Below, piece by piece: positions 23,151 through 37,014 of a DNA stretch of 64,000 nucleotides. The number at the start of each line of letters is the position of its first letter. Within the stretch, counting starts at the first letter, position 1. The DNA is from Takifugu bimaculatus. Taxonomy: Eukaryota; Chordata; Actinopteri; Tetraodontiformes; Tetraodontidae. The DNA is taken from NCBI GenBank assembly GCA_004026145.2, contig CP034975.1, positions 15,876,955 through 15,940,954 on the forward strand, read 5' to 3'. The notes beneath the pieces are model-generated. The model was given only the letters and a program-made list of their open reading frames with translations. It did not search any database and had not been told where the DNA came from. Position numbers and translations under genes: made by a program.

Positions 23151-25960
23151 TCCAGCTGTTGGCTCCATATCTGTGACCTCCTGCAGCACCCGTGGGGGGG
23201 GTGGGAGTGAGCTATAAAGGGTTCACACTAATATCTGTGCTAATGAAGTTCCTCTCTCTTCAGTCAGCTTGACTTTGGCTGACAGACAGACGATGGAGGG
23301 CCTTAGGTGAAAAGAAGTGATTAATTAAAGAACAGCATGAAGCAAGAGGTGATGGAGATTAATGACCTTTCAGAATGACGCCATGAGGTTCACTCTGACT
23401 ATAAGAGATGTCAAATGAAACTCGGAGGCCACCTGTGAAATCACATTAGAGAAGACTTAAAAAGTGTCTAATTATCACTAATGTGCTTTTCATCTGCTGG
23501 GGGTCTTCTATTCCGTCATGTTAAATCCTTTTGTGGGATGGAAAATGTGATGTCAGCTCAGAGACAGAGACTGCAGTGTGACCAGCTCCCTCAGCTCCAA
23601 CTGGGTTCCAACTATTGATGATTCATTAACCGTCTCAGTTCAACGGGATGCATATTTCCACGAGGAGGCCACGTGTAAGGTCTGTGCTCCACGGCGGTAT
23701 ATCTGCTGACCTTTGACCTATCATATGATGCAGGCAGCTGTGGTTTGTCATTGGGAGCCGCTCTATTGGGATGTCATTTTCTAATAAACAAAATGTCCCT
23801 GGCTCAGGCAGTAGGAGGAAGCCAAAATTAAAACAGCAACTTATAACAGCCCTCAGACTGCAGGACCAACATCATTTAGAATCACTACAAAGAGATGCCA
23901 CTGTAGCCAAGGGTTGTTTACGACGTGTAACCGTCTCTGCTGCATGTCCTAATCCATGTTTCTGTGCTCCCCACATATATCTGATCCAGTTTGCTTACAT
24001 TGCCAAAGGAGTGTACTGGTATGCAAAGCTTGTCTCCACTGGTGAACTCCCAGGTCGGGTCTTCCAGTCAAATGAATGATGCCAGTGTTTTCTACTCGCT
24101 GGCAAAAACGCAGGCAAAAACCAAACAAAACCCCAAACTTTTCAAACCTGATTTTCAAAGTGCTGTAAAGAAAAAGCCAACTTGTGATGTTTCTTTTTTT
24201 TTCATCAGTGCCGTTTCCCTAATTTGTAACAAGGCAAATGAACTCCTGGTCTGAAAATGCAGCCTGTTCATCTGGGTGTGTTTCTCTGTCATTCGGTCCT
24301 TGTGAGTCAGAACCCATGACTGAGGACGGACTGTAGCGCTGAGCAGTGAACTGGTCTGGAGGAATCGCAGGGGGACACGACTGCAACATGATTGTCACAT
24401 GACACACGTGCAACTTGCCTCAGGTCGGCGATGTCAGCTAAACACTGGCCCAGAAACACATGTAACACTGGCCCAGAACATGTAAACATAGTGTGTGTTG
24501 TAGATATACAAAAACAGTGTCTGGGTATAATCCATTTATGTTCCGACAATAGGTGATAAATCAAGGGGCACCGAAGGGAATGGCTCACTTTCCCACACTC
24601 ATCTGGGGTGGTTTCTGTGGCTGTGAAAGTGAACGTTACAGTCTCAGAGCTGAGATGTTGATATATGAATCACCAACAGTGATGTGACAGAAGAACACAG
24701 AAAGAATCAAAGAAGTATCACATGACCCCAACGCTCAGGCCACAGAACATGAACCAGTAACCATGGGTGTGAAGCACAGATGTGCAAGCACACAGCTGAA
24801 GATCCATACAGGCAAGAACGAGAACCACGTTACAGTGTGTTACAGTGTGTTACAGCAGATAACAGCTGGGCCCAGTATGGACCAGAGCTTCCTGGGTCAG
24901 ATTGGAAACCTCCTCAATGACTGTGATAGACAGTGTTTCTTTGGGTTGACGAAACTAAAAACAATAGCGATTCTTCTTTTTTTAACATCTAGATTCAACC
25001 AACGTGGTCAAATTGTTTTATTACAGGCTGCTTCCTGGCCTGAACCTCTGCTCATTGGATCTGGGGGATGTTTTGGCACCTGTTGCCACGGGTGACACTC
25101 ATGTTATATTTCTGTTGCTTCTTCTTCCTGCCAGGGCAGGATGTCCCCCTCTGTCAAGGCCTCTCCTCCATTAGGACATCAAAATAAGAGCGCTGAGTTC
25201 TGACCTTCCGTCTGTCAGAGACTTTAGTCCTTCACTCCTGCTGGAGCAACAACCCAAACATCCTGGACACACAACCACACCAGAGGCTAATGGCAACACA
25301 GCATAACACTGAAGAGGCTTCAACAATTACATAAAATTATCATCGGTTCTGTTCTGACTTTCTCTTTTTCTTTCTTTTTTTTAAAAGAGTGAATGAGGAA
25401 CTGAACTCCTGAGTTTGCAGGTGTGAACAGAACAAGCGCTAGTTAATATGCTATATTATTTATGCTCACCATTAAACTACAGCCCAGATAATAGTTTATA
25501 GTGGCTACATGCTATTGTTTTATTCTTTTTAGCATTTGCAGTTGTTACAGTGTTTGGTCTGAATGGTCTCCACACACTAAATGAATATTCAGCTCCATGT
25601 ACAGTAAAAAGTTGTAGGAAACTACAAAGCTCAACACGTTTACTGTAACTTTGGAAAAGAATGATTCAGTTTAAGTGCAGATGAAAGAGTCCTCACTGTC
25701 CACATAAATCCTGTTTTCAGCATTTACCTAGTCAGTCTCCATCTTAAACACACAGTGATTGGTTTTGTTTTTTACCACATTTTAGTCAGAGAAAACATTT
25801 TAAAAGCAGCACTTGATGTCTATTGTTGGTAGTGTCCTTTACTGAGGCTCTAAACATAAAACATCATTAGCTTCACTCACTGAGTGGATGTTCTCACCGG
25901 TAACACTGTCTACATCTGAACAAAGTCAACAAACACACAGGTCCTCTCAACCAGCTGCAA
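23150..25960. other. Intergenic DNA, no supported gene
   Basis: No frame has family motifs. A short tandem duplication (unit like AACACTGGCCCAGAA) sits at about 24,440-24,486, and a triplicated GTTACAGTGT-type repeat near 24,829-24,855. Nothing else is distinctive. Confidence 0.5.
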
Positions 25961-25962
25961 CG

Positions 25963-25963
25963 T

Positions 25964-26004
<41 letters not shown>

Positions 26005-26028
26005 AGAGAGAGAGAGAGAGAGAGAGAG
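25963..26028. repeat. Compound (GT)n-(GA)n microsatellite
   Basis: A GT tract passes directly into a GA tract, then into a GAAGAG-rich tail. It is intergenic. Confidence 0.9.
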
Positions 26029-26029
26029 G

Positions 26030-28940
26030 AAGAGGAAGAGGGGAGTTTCTGCTGTCTCTTTTTCTTGGTTGAAATAAAAGCCAGGACCAGAACCTGGTTT
26101 AAGAACAGCAGCGACCTCCAGCCCAGTGTGGGTAGTGTGTTGAGCGCCACCAGCAGGATTATATGAAAGCTGTCACAGGTTTCGGTTAGAAAATTCTGGA
26201 GCCCAGCCCAACAAATGCCCTGTGACCCAGTGAAGAGTTTGTTTTTGTTTTTCCCATAAGAGAGGTTGTAGTAAAAATTCCTCTTTCCTCTATAGCTTTG
26301 ATGACATCATGAATTCTACCATATGCTGTGACCGGAGGCATCGCCACTGCAGCACAGACACGACCCCTCTGGAGCAAAACAGCTGTTCTGTCCACAGACG
26401 CAACCTCTGAAAGAGAGAGACAGAGAGCCGGAGAGACGTTGGTTGTGATGACAAAGTTTATCCGTGACTGAACAACAAAACGCACACAAAAGAATGAATT
26501 GTGTGTTTGATAGTGTATTATTGTGTCATGTGATTTCAGTCTCACCCCTCACTTGGTGGAACCGCAGCAGCGGAACTACATAAATGCATCATTTCTCTGG
26601 TCCTTTAAACATTTAAACAGAATTTCATTTGCATGCAGACTTTGAACATTATGAACACATGAGGTCAAGGTCAGCAGTTTCACTGGTGCGTTACCCTGAC
26701 AACAGGAGGCAGGGCTAACTAACTGCTTCTTTTTAAGTAGTGTGTATTAGTTTAATGTGTCATTCTAAATTCATTCAATAATGAAGCTTGAGCAGAACAG
26801 ACTTGTAGGCTAAGAGACTTTCATGCTTACAATCAGGGCTTCAAAACACTCAAAAACATGTAGCCTGGAAATAAGGTATGAAAGAATTATCATTATAAAT
26901 TAAAATAGTGTGTGGCTGCCTTTGAATGGCTGGACAAATAAAACCAAAAGGCCTAAATGACTGTTTGAGATAAAAGGCAGACACCAGGAAGATGGATTCC
27001 ATTCATGCTTTTTCCTCTGTGGACTGTTGCAATTCCACATGTCCATATAAAGGTTCAAGTAGAAACAAATGGGCTGAAAAAACGAGGTTAAAAAAACATG
27101 AATCAGTATCGTGTGTGTGTGTATGTGTGTGTGTGTGTCTGTGTGAACAAGAGACACTAATTAAAGTTTAAATTTATATTTCCTGCCCATGGTTCTCATA
27201 GATTGTGTGGGAAAGTCGACTGATGTTTATTGATGTCTTAAAACATACACTCTGATGTTTGTATCTCTATCTTTGCGAGGACTTATTGACACACAACACA
27301 TATCTAACCGAGGCGTAACCCTCAAACAGCCCTTTAACGTTGTGAGGAGGGACTTGGATTGTGACAGAAGAAGCTGTTTGTTAGCCTTCAGACTGAGGGA
27401 CATGTGTTCATGAGCAGGGTGGGTGGACGTCCTCCGTGAATGCTGCACCTGCTACTGTATAGGTACGGTCCTTCTGGTCCTTATTTAACCCTAATACCAG
27501 ACTTTGGGAAGTGATGACGCTCTCAGGCACACATGTGTTGAAGCTGTCAGGGCCAGGATGCTGACTCCAGTCCGTTTCAACATCCTGTGTAAATAAAGCC
27601 GTTGATTGTCCTCCACTGTGCTGTCTTATTGTTGGCTCACAGACACGTGCACCACCAACTTTGTCAAGTTGGAGACACAGCTGTGTCCTAAATGGGTGTG
27701 TGTGAAATATTTAATGGTCTCCTTGACATTTGAATTCTTTCAAAAGTTGAAATAAGAGGGACTCATGGTGCCGCATGAACACAACATAATAACCCTCGAC
27801 AAAGCTCGTCATATCTCACAAATCATACGTGCCGGTGTTGCACATGTTCTAGTCCGGGTTTAATATTCTGGCAGTGGAATTTGAGATGGGGGTCTTTTTT
27901 ATAAGTTGCCTATTAACAGGAAGTTGCAGTAACCCAGCCCTCACTGAACGCATGAATCCAGATGTTTGTGTGAAACAAACGGCGGGATCCTGCAAATATT
28001 TCTGAGATGATGAAATCTAGGTTAAATGACTGAATCCGCGTGGTTGTCTAAACACAGTGTTTGACACACAAGGAGGAGATGTCACCCAGAGGGCTTAATG
28101 GAACAAATGGGAAAGACCCACGACTGGAAGCAGCATGTGAAAAGACGGTCAAATCTGGACGAGACTGATGAAGAGACCCCAGAGTGAAAACAATGCAAGA
28201 TTGGTGTATATCATTGCAGTCTGTGGTCCAAATAAGGATGGCCATGTTCGCTGTATTTAGAGCACAAAAACAGACTATTATCAGTTTTATCTGTATTTAA
28301 TCCTCAAATTCACACATTTGCCCTATTTATCTGAACGTTAGCCAACATAACACTAATGTGTTTCCCTTCCCGTTTTAATAAATATATTATTATTTAAGTA
28401 ATCAGATGCAGAATCTTGTCTGTAGATAATGACTGACATCAGGGTCACACAGATTAATGAGCACAAACCTATCAAGCATTGAAAACAGATGACAGGCCTG
28501 CATGATTCTGGGATTTTATTGTGGAAAAAGGGTGTTTCTCACGAGCAATAAACACAAAGGAGATACAATCCAGGCAGATGAGAGAACTGTGTGTGTTGCA
28601 GCTGTTTGGCCAGCATGCTGCAAAGTCTGAGGTGATATTATTGTGCTGGCCTGAGAACAGGATGATGCACTCTGGTCTGACACGTTCATATATCTATTCC
28701 TGCAATTACAAATTTTGTTGTGGTCTAAAAATTGAAGATTAATTTATGATTGCATTCAAGCACTTTTAGTCATTAATATTTTACAGCTGCGGCAGGTCGA
28801 GAGAAATGCTGCTGAGATTTTCTGGTTAAAGCTGAGAAAATGGGACAAAGTTTCAACTGAAACAGTGGAACAGAGAACGCACGTTAGTTCTATTGTTCTA
28901 TCCTGTCCCAGATCTGACAAATCTAACATTATTAATGATC
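26030..28940. other. Intergenic DNA with a diverged dispersed repeat
   Basis: No gene is supported. Between about 27,240 and 27,400 the sequence carries 'ctatctttgcgaggacttat', 'taaccctcaaacagcccttt' and 'gttgtgaggagggac', which is the reverse complement order of the element in itga4 intron 3 (13,447-13,680). A short GT tract (27113-27138) lies just beside it, matching that association. Confidence 0.45.
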
Positions 28941-28941
28941 A

Positions 28942-28944
<3 letters not shown>

Positions 28945-29019
<75 letters not shown>

Positions 29020-29031
29020 ACACACGCACAG
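28945..29031. repeat. Long (AC)n microsatellite
   Basis: About 40 units with a few CGCAC interruptions toward the 3' end. Frames across it are repeat translations, not genes. Confidence 0.9.
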
Positions 29032-29279
29032 TCTTGTTGGACAGCAGAATAGAGCTGGGTTGTCATACTTGCAACTTTCCTTCTTACACAGTAAAAAAGG
29101 GTTAAATCATCCCATGACTGGGAGTTCAGAGCTCCAGAGGTCCTCTCCTGTCCTCCTCCTCCTTCCGAGGAGACAAATTTCTTGCCATTTTCACCAGCAA
29201 CAGTCATTACTCACTAGATTTAGCAAATGACCTGCTTTTTGAAATTCGACTTTATTTACATATTGTCTGAGAGAGATAA

Positions 29280-29670
29280 ACGGAGAGAGAGAGAGAAAGA
29301 GTAAAAACTTCAGTAGAAAATGTGGTTAGTGGAAGTTAGGAGGAGAGGAGAGGAGAGGAGAGGAGAGGAGAGGAGAGGAGAGGAGGGGAGAGGAGAGGAG
29401 AGGAGAGGAGAGGAGAGGAGAGGAGAGGAGAGGAGAGGAGGAGGAGAGGAGGAGAGGAGAGGAGAGGAGAGGAGAGGAGAGGAGAGGAGAGGAGAGGAGA
29501 GGAGAGGAGAGGAGAGGAGGGGAGAGGGAGAGGAGAGGAGAGGAGAGGAGAGGAGAGGAGAGGAGGGGATAGAATAGGGAGGAGAGGAGAGGAGAGGAGA
29601 GGAGAGGAGGGGATAGAATAGGGAGGAGAGGAGGGGAGCTGAGGGGAGGGGAGGAGAGAGGGAGAGGAAC
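29280..29670. repeat. Polypurine (GGAGA)n minisatellite
   Basis: About 330 bases of almost uninterrupted purine built from GGAGA units, preceded by a GA run near 29,284-29,300. The only pyrimidines in the core come from a larger unit, GGGGATAGAATAGGGAGGAG, present twice (near 29565 and 29609), showing higher-order duplication. Mirror-symmetric polypurine can form triplex DNA, and the G runs could form quadruplexes. Open frames of 85 and 115 residues here are artefacts of the repeat. Confidence 0.95.
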
Positions 29671-29929
29671 CAAGGAAGTGAGGAGATTGTGTGGATTGTG
29701 TTTCTGTCTCTGTTTCTGACAGTTAGACCAAATTGATGCGATTTACTCTACATTCCAGCCACGTTATCTGTACAGAAATAGATAATGTATGAAATTTAGA
29801 CATCCAGAGAGAAATTAAAGTCTCATGACTTTGTGTACTGATGTGATGAATGATGAAAAATCACCAATAAATGCAATTTTAAAAAAACCAAGAAACGTTG
29901 ATTAAATTCATCTTTCTCTGGGTTATTTA

Positions 29930-29997
<68 letters not shown>

Positions 29998-30034
29998 GAG
30001 AAAGAAAGAAAGAGAGAAAGAAAGAAAGAAAGAA
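29930..30034. repeat. (AAAG)n tetranucleotide tract
   Basis: A second purine-only tract about 260 bases after the GGAGA block, with a few GAGA variants. Together they make a purine-biased kilobase. Confidence 0.95.
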
Positions 30035-30171
30035 GAGCGATTGGTGCACGTGTGAGCATAATACATATGCATGTTGCACCGGTGGGACTATATAAAACAA
30101 TATTGCATCATAAGTGAGCTGCCTGCCATATTTATCACCTCCTCTGTCAGCTCTCTCTCTGGCTCTCGCTG

Positions 30172-30174
30172 TCT

Positions 30175-30205
<31 letters not shown>

Positions 30206-30209
30206 GGGG
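30172..30209. repeat. (GT)n plus poly-G tract
   Basis: A short GT run leads into about 20 consecutive G bases. Confidence 0.9.
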
Positions 30210-30965
30210 ATGAACCTCATGTTATGTCCTCTAAGCTGCTCCCATGAAACCTCAGAAGTGATAAAACCCTGAGTATTGGCCCAAAGGAACCAACAGACTG
30301 CCACAAAATATCATGTGAAATGATAGAACAGAATAACAAACATAACTTGTTTGTAGATTTGTTTGCTTGTAGATTTTAACCTCTATCTGTTAAACTTGCT
30401 ATTGTTAAAAGCATTATTTTCAGATTAAGGGAGAATGTTGCCCTATTTGTAAGATATACTGCATCTTAAGTTTATTTTAACTTTGTGTCATTAAGCACTG
30501 AGAATCAAATTTGATCACACTGCTTTCACTTATATCAGAATAATTTCAGAATACTGGCATCCGGCTGGAGGAAATACATTATATTAGGAAATAAAAACGT
30601 GTACAATGAGGTGTATAATTTGAAGCGTGAAGTTTTAGGTAAAGCAAAGCGAGACAGCACCATCTAGCGGACAATATATGACAAGCAATACAGATATTAG
30701 TTGCACTTTGATTCAGCTCGATGTATTTTATGGTTTGTTTTCAGGAGTCCCTGGGAAACTGATTATTCGAGTTTTTCAACGCCAAGGTTGAAGCATTTCG
30801 TCCTAACGAAAAATAAATCAAATCAAGGAAAAGTATGGTCTTGTTTAATACTTAACGTGTTTCTTACAAACAAGAATTGTAATTTCTTTCTATATCCACA
30901 AATTAAATTATAGTAGGCTTGGCAGGTTGGATCATATAAATGAATACGCATACGGTGGGAAGGCT
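30210..30965. other. AT-rich intergenic DNA upstream of rpl8
   Basis: No gene is supported. The composition is AT-rich up to the rpl8 promoter. Confidence 0.5.
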
Positions 30966-30976
30966 ATACCATCTGC

Positions 30977-31067
30977 CTACATTTCCCATCGGCCCTTGCA
31001 GGCATTTCTCCGGAAGAAAACCTCAACCCTTTTCCGTGAACTTCCTCTTTCCGTCAACGGAGTTTAG
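30977..31067 (+). promoter_or_regulatory. rpl8: rpl8 promoter and 5'-TOP first exon
   Basis: A ZNF143/Staf-like site (CTACATTTCCCATCGGCCCT and following bases, 30977-31003) is followed by an ETS-like CCGGAAG at 31010-31016. A pyrimidine run CTTCCTCTTTCC (31041-31052) then resembles the 5'-terminal oligopyrimidine start typical of ribosomal protein mRNAs. The non-coding first exon ends at 31067 before GTAGG. The exact start base is inferred. Confidence 0.65.
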
Positions 31068-31609
31068 GTAGGACGGCCATTGCATTTTCGCTATTTCAAA
31101 TCTTCTGTAAATCGTCGCTTTATTCGTCCATCGTTTTAAAAACAACATTTCTGTATATGTAACAAATGTTTAAAGACTCGATTACATGAATATTTTAATG
31201 ACATTACACTGTTTTAAAGTATTTTAACCTATGGTTCGTGGGAGACATGGCGCTCTCACCGGAACGCTGGCGTTGTCCAACAGGCGAAATGCCGACAGAC
31301 AACTGTTATTACCTAAAACGTAGAGACAGACATAAGCCCTTAAATGTGAGAAATGTCTGCCCTTCGCTTTAGACTCCATGTTCTCCTCTCGTCCAAAAGC
31401 AAACGAATGGGTAGTGTAGTGCTAACTGTGCTATCGTTAGCCAAGGTTTCATGATGATGCTTGGAACTTGTGAATTAATGTATTTTTCTTTTTATGTAAA
31501 TGGAATTACCAATATATCCTTTAATATCTAGATATTTATAGCAAGTGTATGTATGTCTATCCGTATTTTTCTGTGCCCCCAACTAAATTGCCATGTCCTA
31601 CAGTTCACC

Positions 31610-33568
<1,959 letters not shown>

Positions 33569-33584
33569 ATCTGACTGTCTTGAT

Positions 33585-33590
33585 AATAAA
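33585..33590 (+). promoter_or_regulatory. rpl8: rpl8 poly(A) signal
   Basis: AATAAA lies 17 bases after the TAG stop, giving the very short 3' UTR usual for ribosomal protein mRNAs. Confidence 0.85.
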
Positions 33591-33599
33591 ATCTGTTCA

Positions 33600-34520
33600 A
33601 TAATCAGTACGCTTGTCCCATTTGTTTTGATTGCACTGGATCATTTACAGGTGACATTTGATGGGGAATATTTGACAATTGAGTCGGGTTTATGGACCGG
33701 TTGGTCACGTGGTCTCGCTTAAATTGAAATAGCCAATCACATGACTGCAATTAAGCACATTGGTGACGTGGTTAAGAGACGTCACAACAACGCCGCCGTC
33801 CTGAACCCGTCAGTGAAGTGTGGAAACACGCACATGTGCACCTCTGTAGTGATGATAGATCCATGTTTGTACTCTGAACATTTCGCGTCTCGAAGCCGAG
33901 CTAGAAGAACATTTAAGAATCTACCGGGTTCATGCACGAACGAACACGTTATAAAAAAAGTAAAAAAAGAACTTTACATCGCCAAAATCGCTCTTTGTGA
34001 TCAGAGCTGTGCATAATAATCCAGCGTTTAAAGACGCCACGATGCAGGATCGAAGTGGACCGAAGTCCAGGACGTGCACGGACCCGAACAGCCCCCTCCA
34101 TCCAGCTCCACAATTGTGCGTAACGAGGCGCGTCAACATCGGTCAGTTCCTGCTCGGTCAGACGACGCGCTGCGGTTCTGATTCGGTTCGGGAAAGTGAA
34201 GCTTCGATCTGCTGCCGGTACCAGCCTCACTTCGACTCACGGAACCAGAACCCAGCGGCTGGTCTCACCTGGACACACCCGGGCAGGATGCGCTCTGGCA
34301 CCGTGACGCGCAGCTGTCGTTACCGGGGTAACCCCGTCATACAAAAATACAAAATTTTAAAAAACAAAGATCAAAAACAGACTGAAATAAACTCATATCA
34401 ACTTTATTTAGAGCCCAAATCGCATCGTTTTTCTCAGGAGTCGTTACAGTCTGCACAGTGGTGACCCCCCCCCCGTTAGAAACGGTCAGGGAAACCTTTT
34501 AAGAAAAGAAGAAGCCTGAG
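33600..34520. other. Intergenic, locally GC- and CpG-richer DNA, no supported gene
   Basis: Frames of 93-155 residues exist on both strands between about 33,950 and 34,460. None shows family motifs, and they overlap each other. CpG content is raised at 34,020-34,330, so an unannotated promoter is possible but unsupported. Confidence 0.4.
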
Positions 34521-34620
34521 AGAGGGCCACAGGTGAGGGCCACAGGTGAGGGCCACAGATGAGGGCCACAGGTGAGGGCCACAGATGAGGGCCACAGGTG
34601 AGGGCCCCAGGTGAGGGCCC
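34521..34620. repeat. 13-base minisatellite with splice-donor-like units
   Basis: About eight copies of GAGGGCCACAGGT, with A/G variation, and CCCCAGGT in the last unit. Most junctions read CAGGTGAGG on the plus strand, the consensus 5' splice site. The array lies between rpl8 and the 3' end of usp9. Confidence 0.85.
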
Positions 34621-34624
34621 CCCT

Positions 34625-35750
34625 CCCTGGGACGGACAGGTGTGAAGAAGGCACCACACGTACAGACGACATCACCATGACATCAGCAATGTAAACATTA
34701 GAATCAGATATGAGTACGTGTATGATCTCTCTGTGGTGGAAGGTGTCGCTGGTATTAAAGACATACAACTCTATTTTTTATTATTTCCTTTATAACTGTT
34801 TATCCCGAACTTTGAGGAAACGACTCCAATCAGGAATGCAGTTTTCTTCATTTTTGTTTTTTGGGAAATGTTTGAAACGGCGCACTCCAGCAGATGGCGC
34901 TATATCCCGGCTAACCGACGTCATTTGTCAATTGAAACCATTTAAATTGTAGCGCTGATGTCCGTAACACCAGTAAAAATACTTTTCAAATTAAAGTGCC
35001 AACTTCTAAATATATCCACAGCCGATCTCTGGATCCGAATTCCTCATAGGTGAAACAGCAGCACCAAGGACAAGAAATTATATTCTGACCCAATTTCGGC
35101 TCTGAATGGCCCCAAAACTCATTCATTTATGAGGAACTACCATGATGCAGCCTCAGGAAAGAGGAGATTTAAGGGAAAACAATCTCCCACTTGACTGGAT
35201 GTCAGAGGGATCCAGAATAAAGGTACAGATGTGTGTAAACGAGTTCAGAGGTAGAAACAAGCCAGCAGTTCTGTGCTGCTTATATCTGCCAGTAAAATAA
35301 AACACAGGCAAGATTCCATGTTCTTTATTTGCTAAGGGCGCAATGCTTTTTTTTTTTGTTATATTCTGTGCACAAAAAAACTCACAAAGTGAAAATCCAC
35401 ATTGCAACTGTAGCTCCAGAATTCAACCACCAAGGCCAAAACAAAAGTCGGCAAAAAACGGCGAAGAACTCTGTACAGTCAATATCTTCTTTAAAAATAA
35501 CACAAGGACAAAATGTTCCTCTTAAATCAAATTCTATTTTTAGTGAAATACAACAAAATAAATTCTATAAAATAAGAGCAAAATATTTAAATATAATACG
35601 ATGGGCTGAATATTTTCATTTGCAGGAGTATTTGGTGTGTTTTAAACAAAACCCCAAAAGAAAAGAAAAAAAAAAAATCAAATCAAAAATACATGCATTC
35701 AAGTTACCAATTAAATACAGTATTTACTGATGTTTACCTTTTACTCCTAC
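34625..35750. other. AT-rich intergenic DNA, possible distal usp9 3' UTR
   Basis: No gene is supported. Reverse-strand poly(A) signals (plus-strand TTTATT, for example at about 35,323) would allow a long usp9 3' UTR to reach here. Confidence 0.35.
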
Positions 35751-35752
35751 AG

Positions 35753-35879
35753 AATTACAAGTTGCAACATGACTAATCGGCCACTATTCTTCCAGTCCAA
35801 CCCTGCTGCTCCGCTGGGTGCCAACCCCGACGCCCTCAACCACAGGAAGCCGATGGGCAACGAGTCCGTCTACAACTAG
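35753..35879 (+). CDS. Unrecognised terminal-exon-like coding segment
   Basis: A strong acceptor (TTTACCTTTTACTCCTACAG ending at 35752) opens a frame through ATG at 35769-35771 to TAG at 35877-35879. A second acceptor-like site, CTATTCTTCCAG, lies at 35785-35796. The residues include NRPLFFQSNPAAPLGANPDA and end HRKPMGNESVYN. Third codon positions are strongly C/G (CTC, AAC, CCC, GAC, GCC), unlike the AT-rich surroundings, which suggests real coding selection. I do not recognise the family; the polar end with VYN could be a cytoplasmic tail. No upstream partner exon was found. It overlaps the usp9 3' UTR on the opposite strand. AATAAA at about 36,493 could be its poly(A) signal. Confidence 0.35.
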
Positions 35880-37014
35880 GTTTTATTGAAGAAACAGAAG
35901 CAAACCACAGTTGACTATACACCAGACAGCCCAGTGCAGCATTTCTGTTGCATATGTTTCATTTTCTGGTTTCCTAAAGATGAAAGCTAAGCCGTCTATC
36001 TCACCAAAACTTACTGCCAAATATGGAGTTGGAGGATTATAATGTGCAATTGAAAAGCCACTTATTCATACATCAATTCAAAAGATCACCCGCACTGTAG
36101 ACCAGGTTGATGAGTAGAAAAAGAGACAAGAGGGCTGTGGATTAAGAACAGGTTCAGGTTGTTATCGTCATCACAAGTCTTCCCTCAGGCTACAGCTATT
36201 TCGGTGAGAAGCCATGCTAAGTATTACAGCATATTAACCCGATTTTCAGAGGATTGAATGAATCACCAGAACAAAGAAGAAAGAAAGAAAGGCATTGGGT
36301 TTGAGAACAATGTTGCATCGCTGCTTTTTCCACATCAAACACCGTAAAAGTCCAACCAACCATTCCAAAACTCCAAACTAAAACCAACCACAGCTCGTGA
36401 GTTGATTTGGCATCGTTTGCGGGGTTACAAAGAGCTGATGGATAATAATAATAATAATAATAGCAACAATGCGTCCTTCAACAGCTGAATAACAATAAAC
36501 CATCTGAACAAACTTCACTGCCGTACGTGGGTGAAAAAACAAAGGAGTCTTCTTCTTACAGGCGTTTTTGGGAAGGGGAGGGTGTTTTTATTTATAATAT
36601 CCATTTTGTTTTTCATATTATCTTCAACATCTCCCAACAGCAAACCACAAAGTAATGCTACCGGGGAAATCGGAACAGTCAAAAACATAAACATACTATG
36701 TACACCTTTATGTCATGTAGACAAGCGCATTAACATTGTAGGCTCTGGGTAAATTTGCTTTCTTTAGTAGAACTCTTGTCCGCTCTGTGGCCTCCGCAGC
36801 CACCAGCAGGTCCCTGTCACACAGTCCGGCAGCCCCAGGCCAGGGACCCTGACAGACTGATGGGAGGGGCGGTCTGGCTCTGCCCTGCCCTGGGGCCCGA
36901 CAGAGAGACAGAGATCGGGGACAGAGGCCCACGGAGGAGCCCTGTTAACTAGAAACATGAGAGGAAGTAGATCAGAATGATGGAGGCTTGAGGCACAGCG
37001 AGGGGGGAGGGGGG
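35880..37014 (-). other. usp9: usp9 3' UTR
   Basis: Sequence downstream of the usp9 stop codon. Reverse-strand AATAAA signals (plus-strand TTTATT) occur near 36,588 and 35,881. Which one is used is not visible. Confidence 0.5.

Noticed and set aside
29320..29673. Long frames of RRGEE or LLSSP repeats on both strands
   Set aside because: They are direct translations of the GGAGA minisatellite.
33997..34464. 155-residue plus-strand frame in CpG-richer DNA
   Set aside because: Opposite-strand frames overlap it, no motifs are visible and the codon pattern is not convincing.
34521..34620. CRISPR-like regular repeats
   Set aside because: The units are contiguous with no unique spacers and the genome is vertebrate. 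It is a minisatellite.
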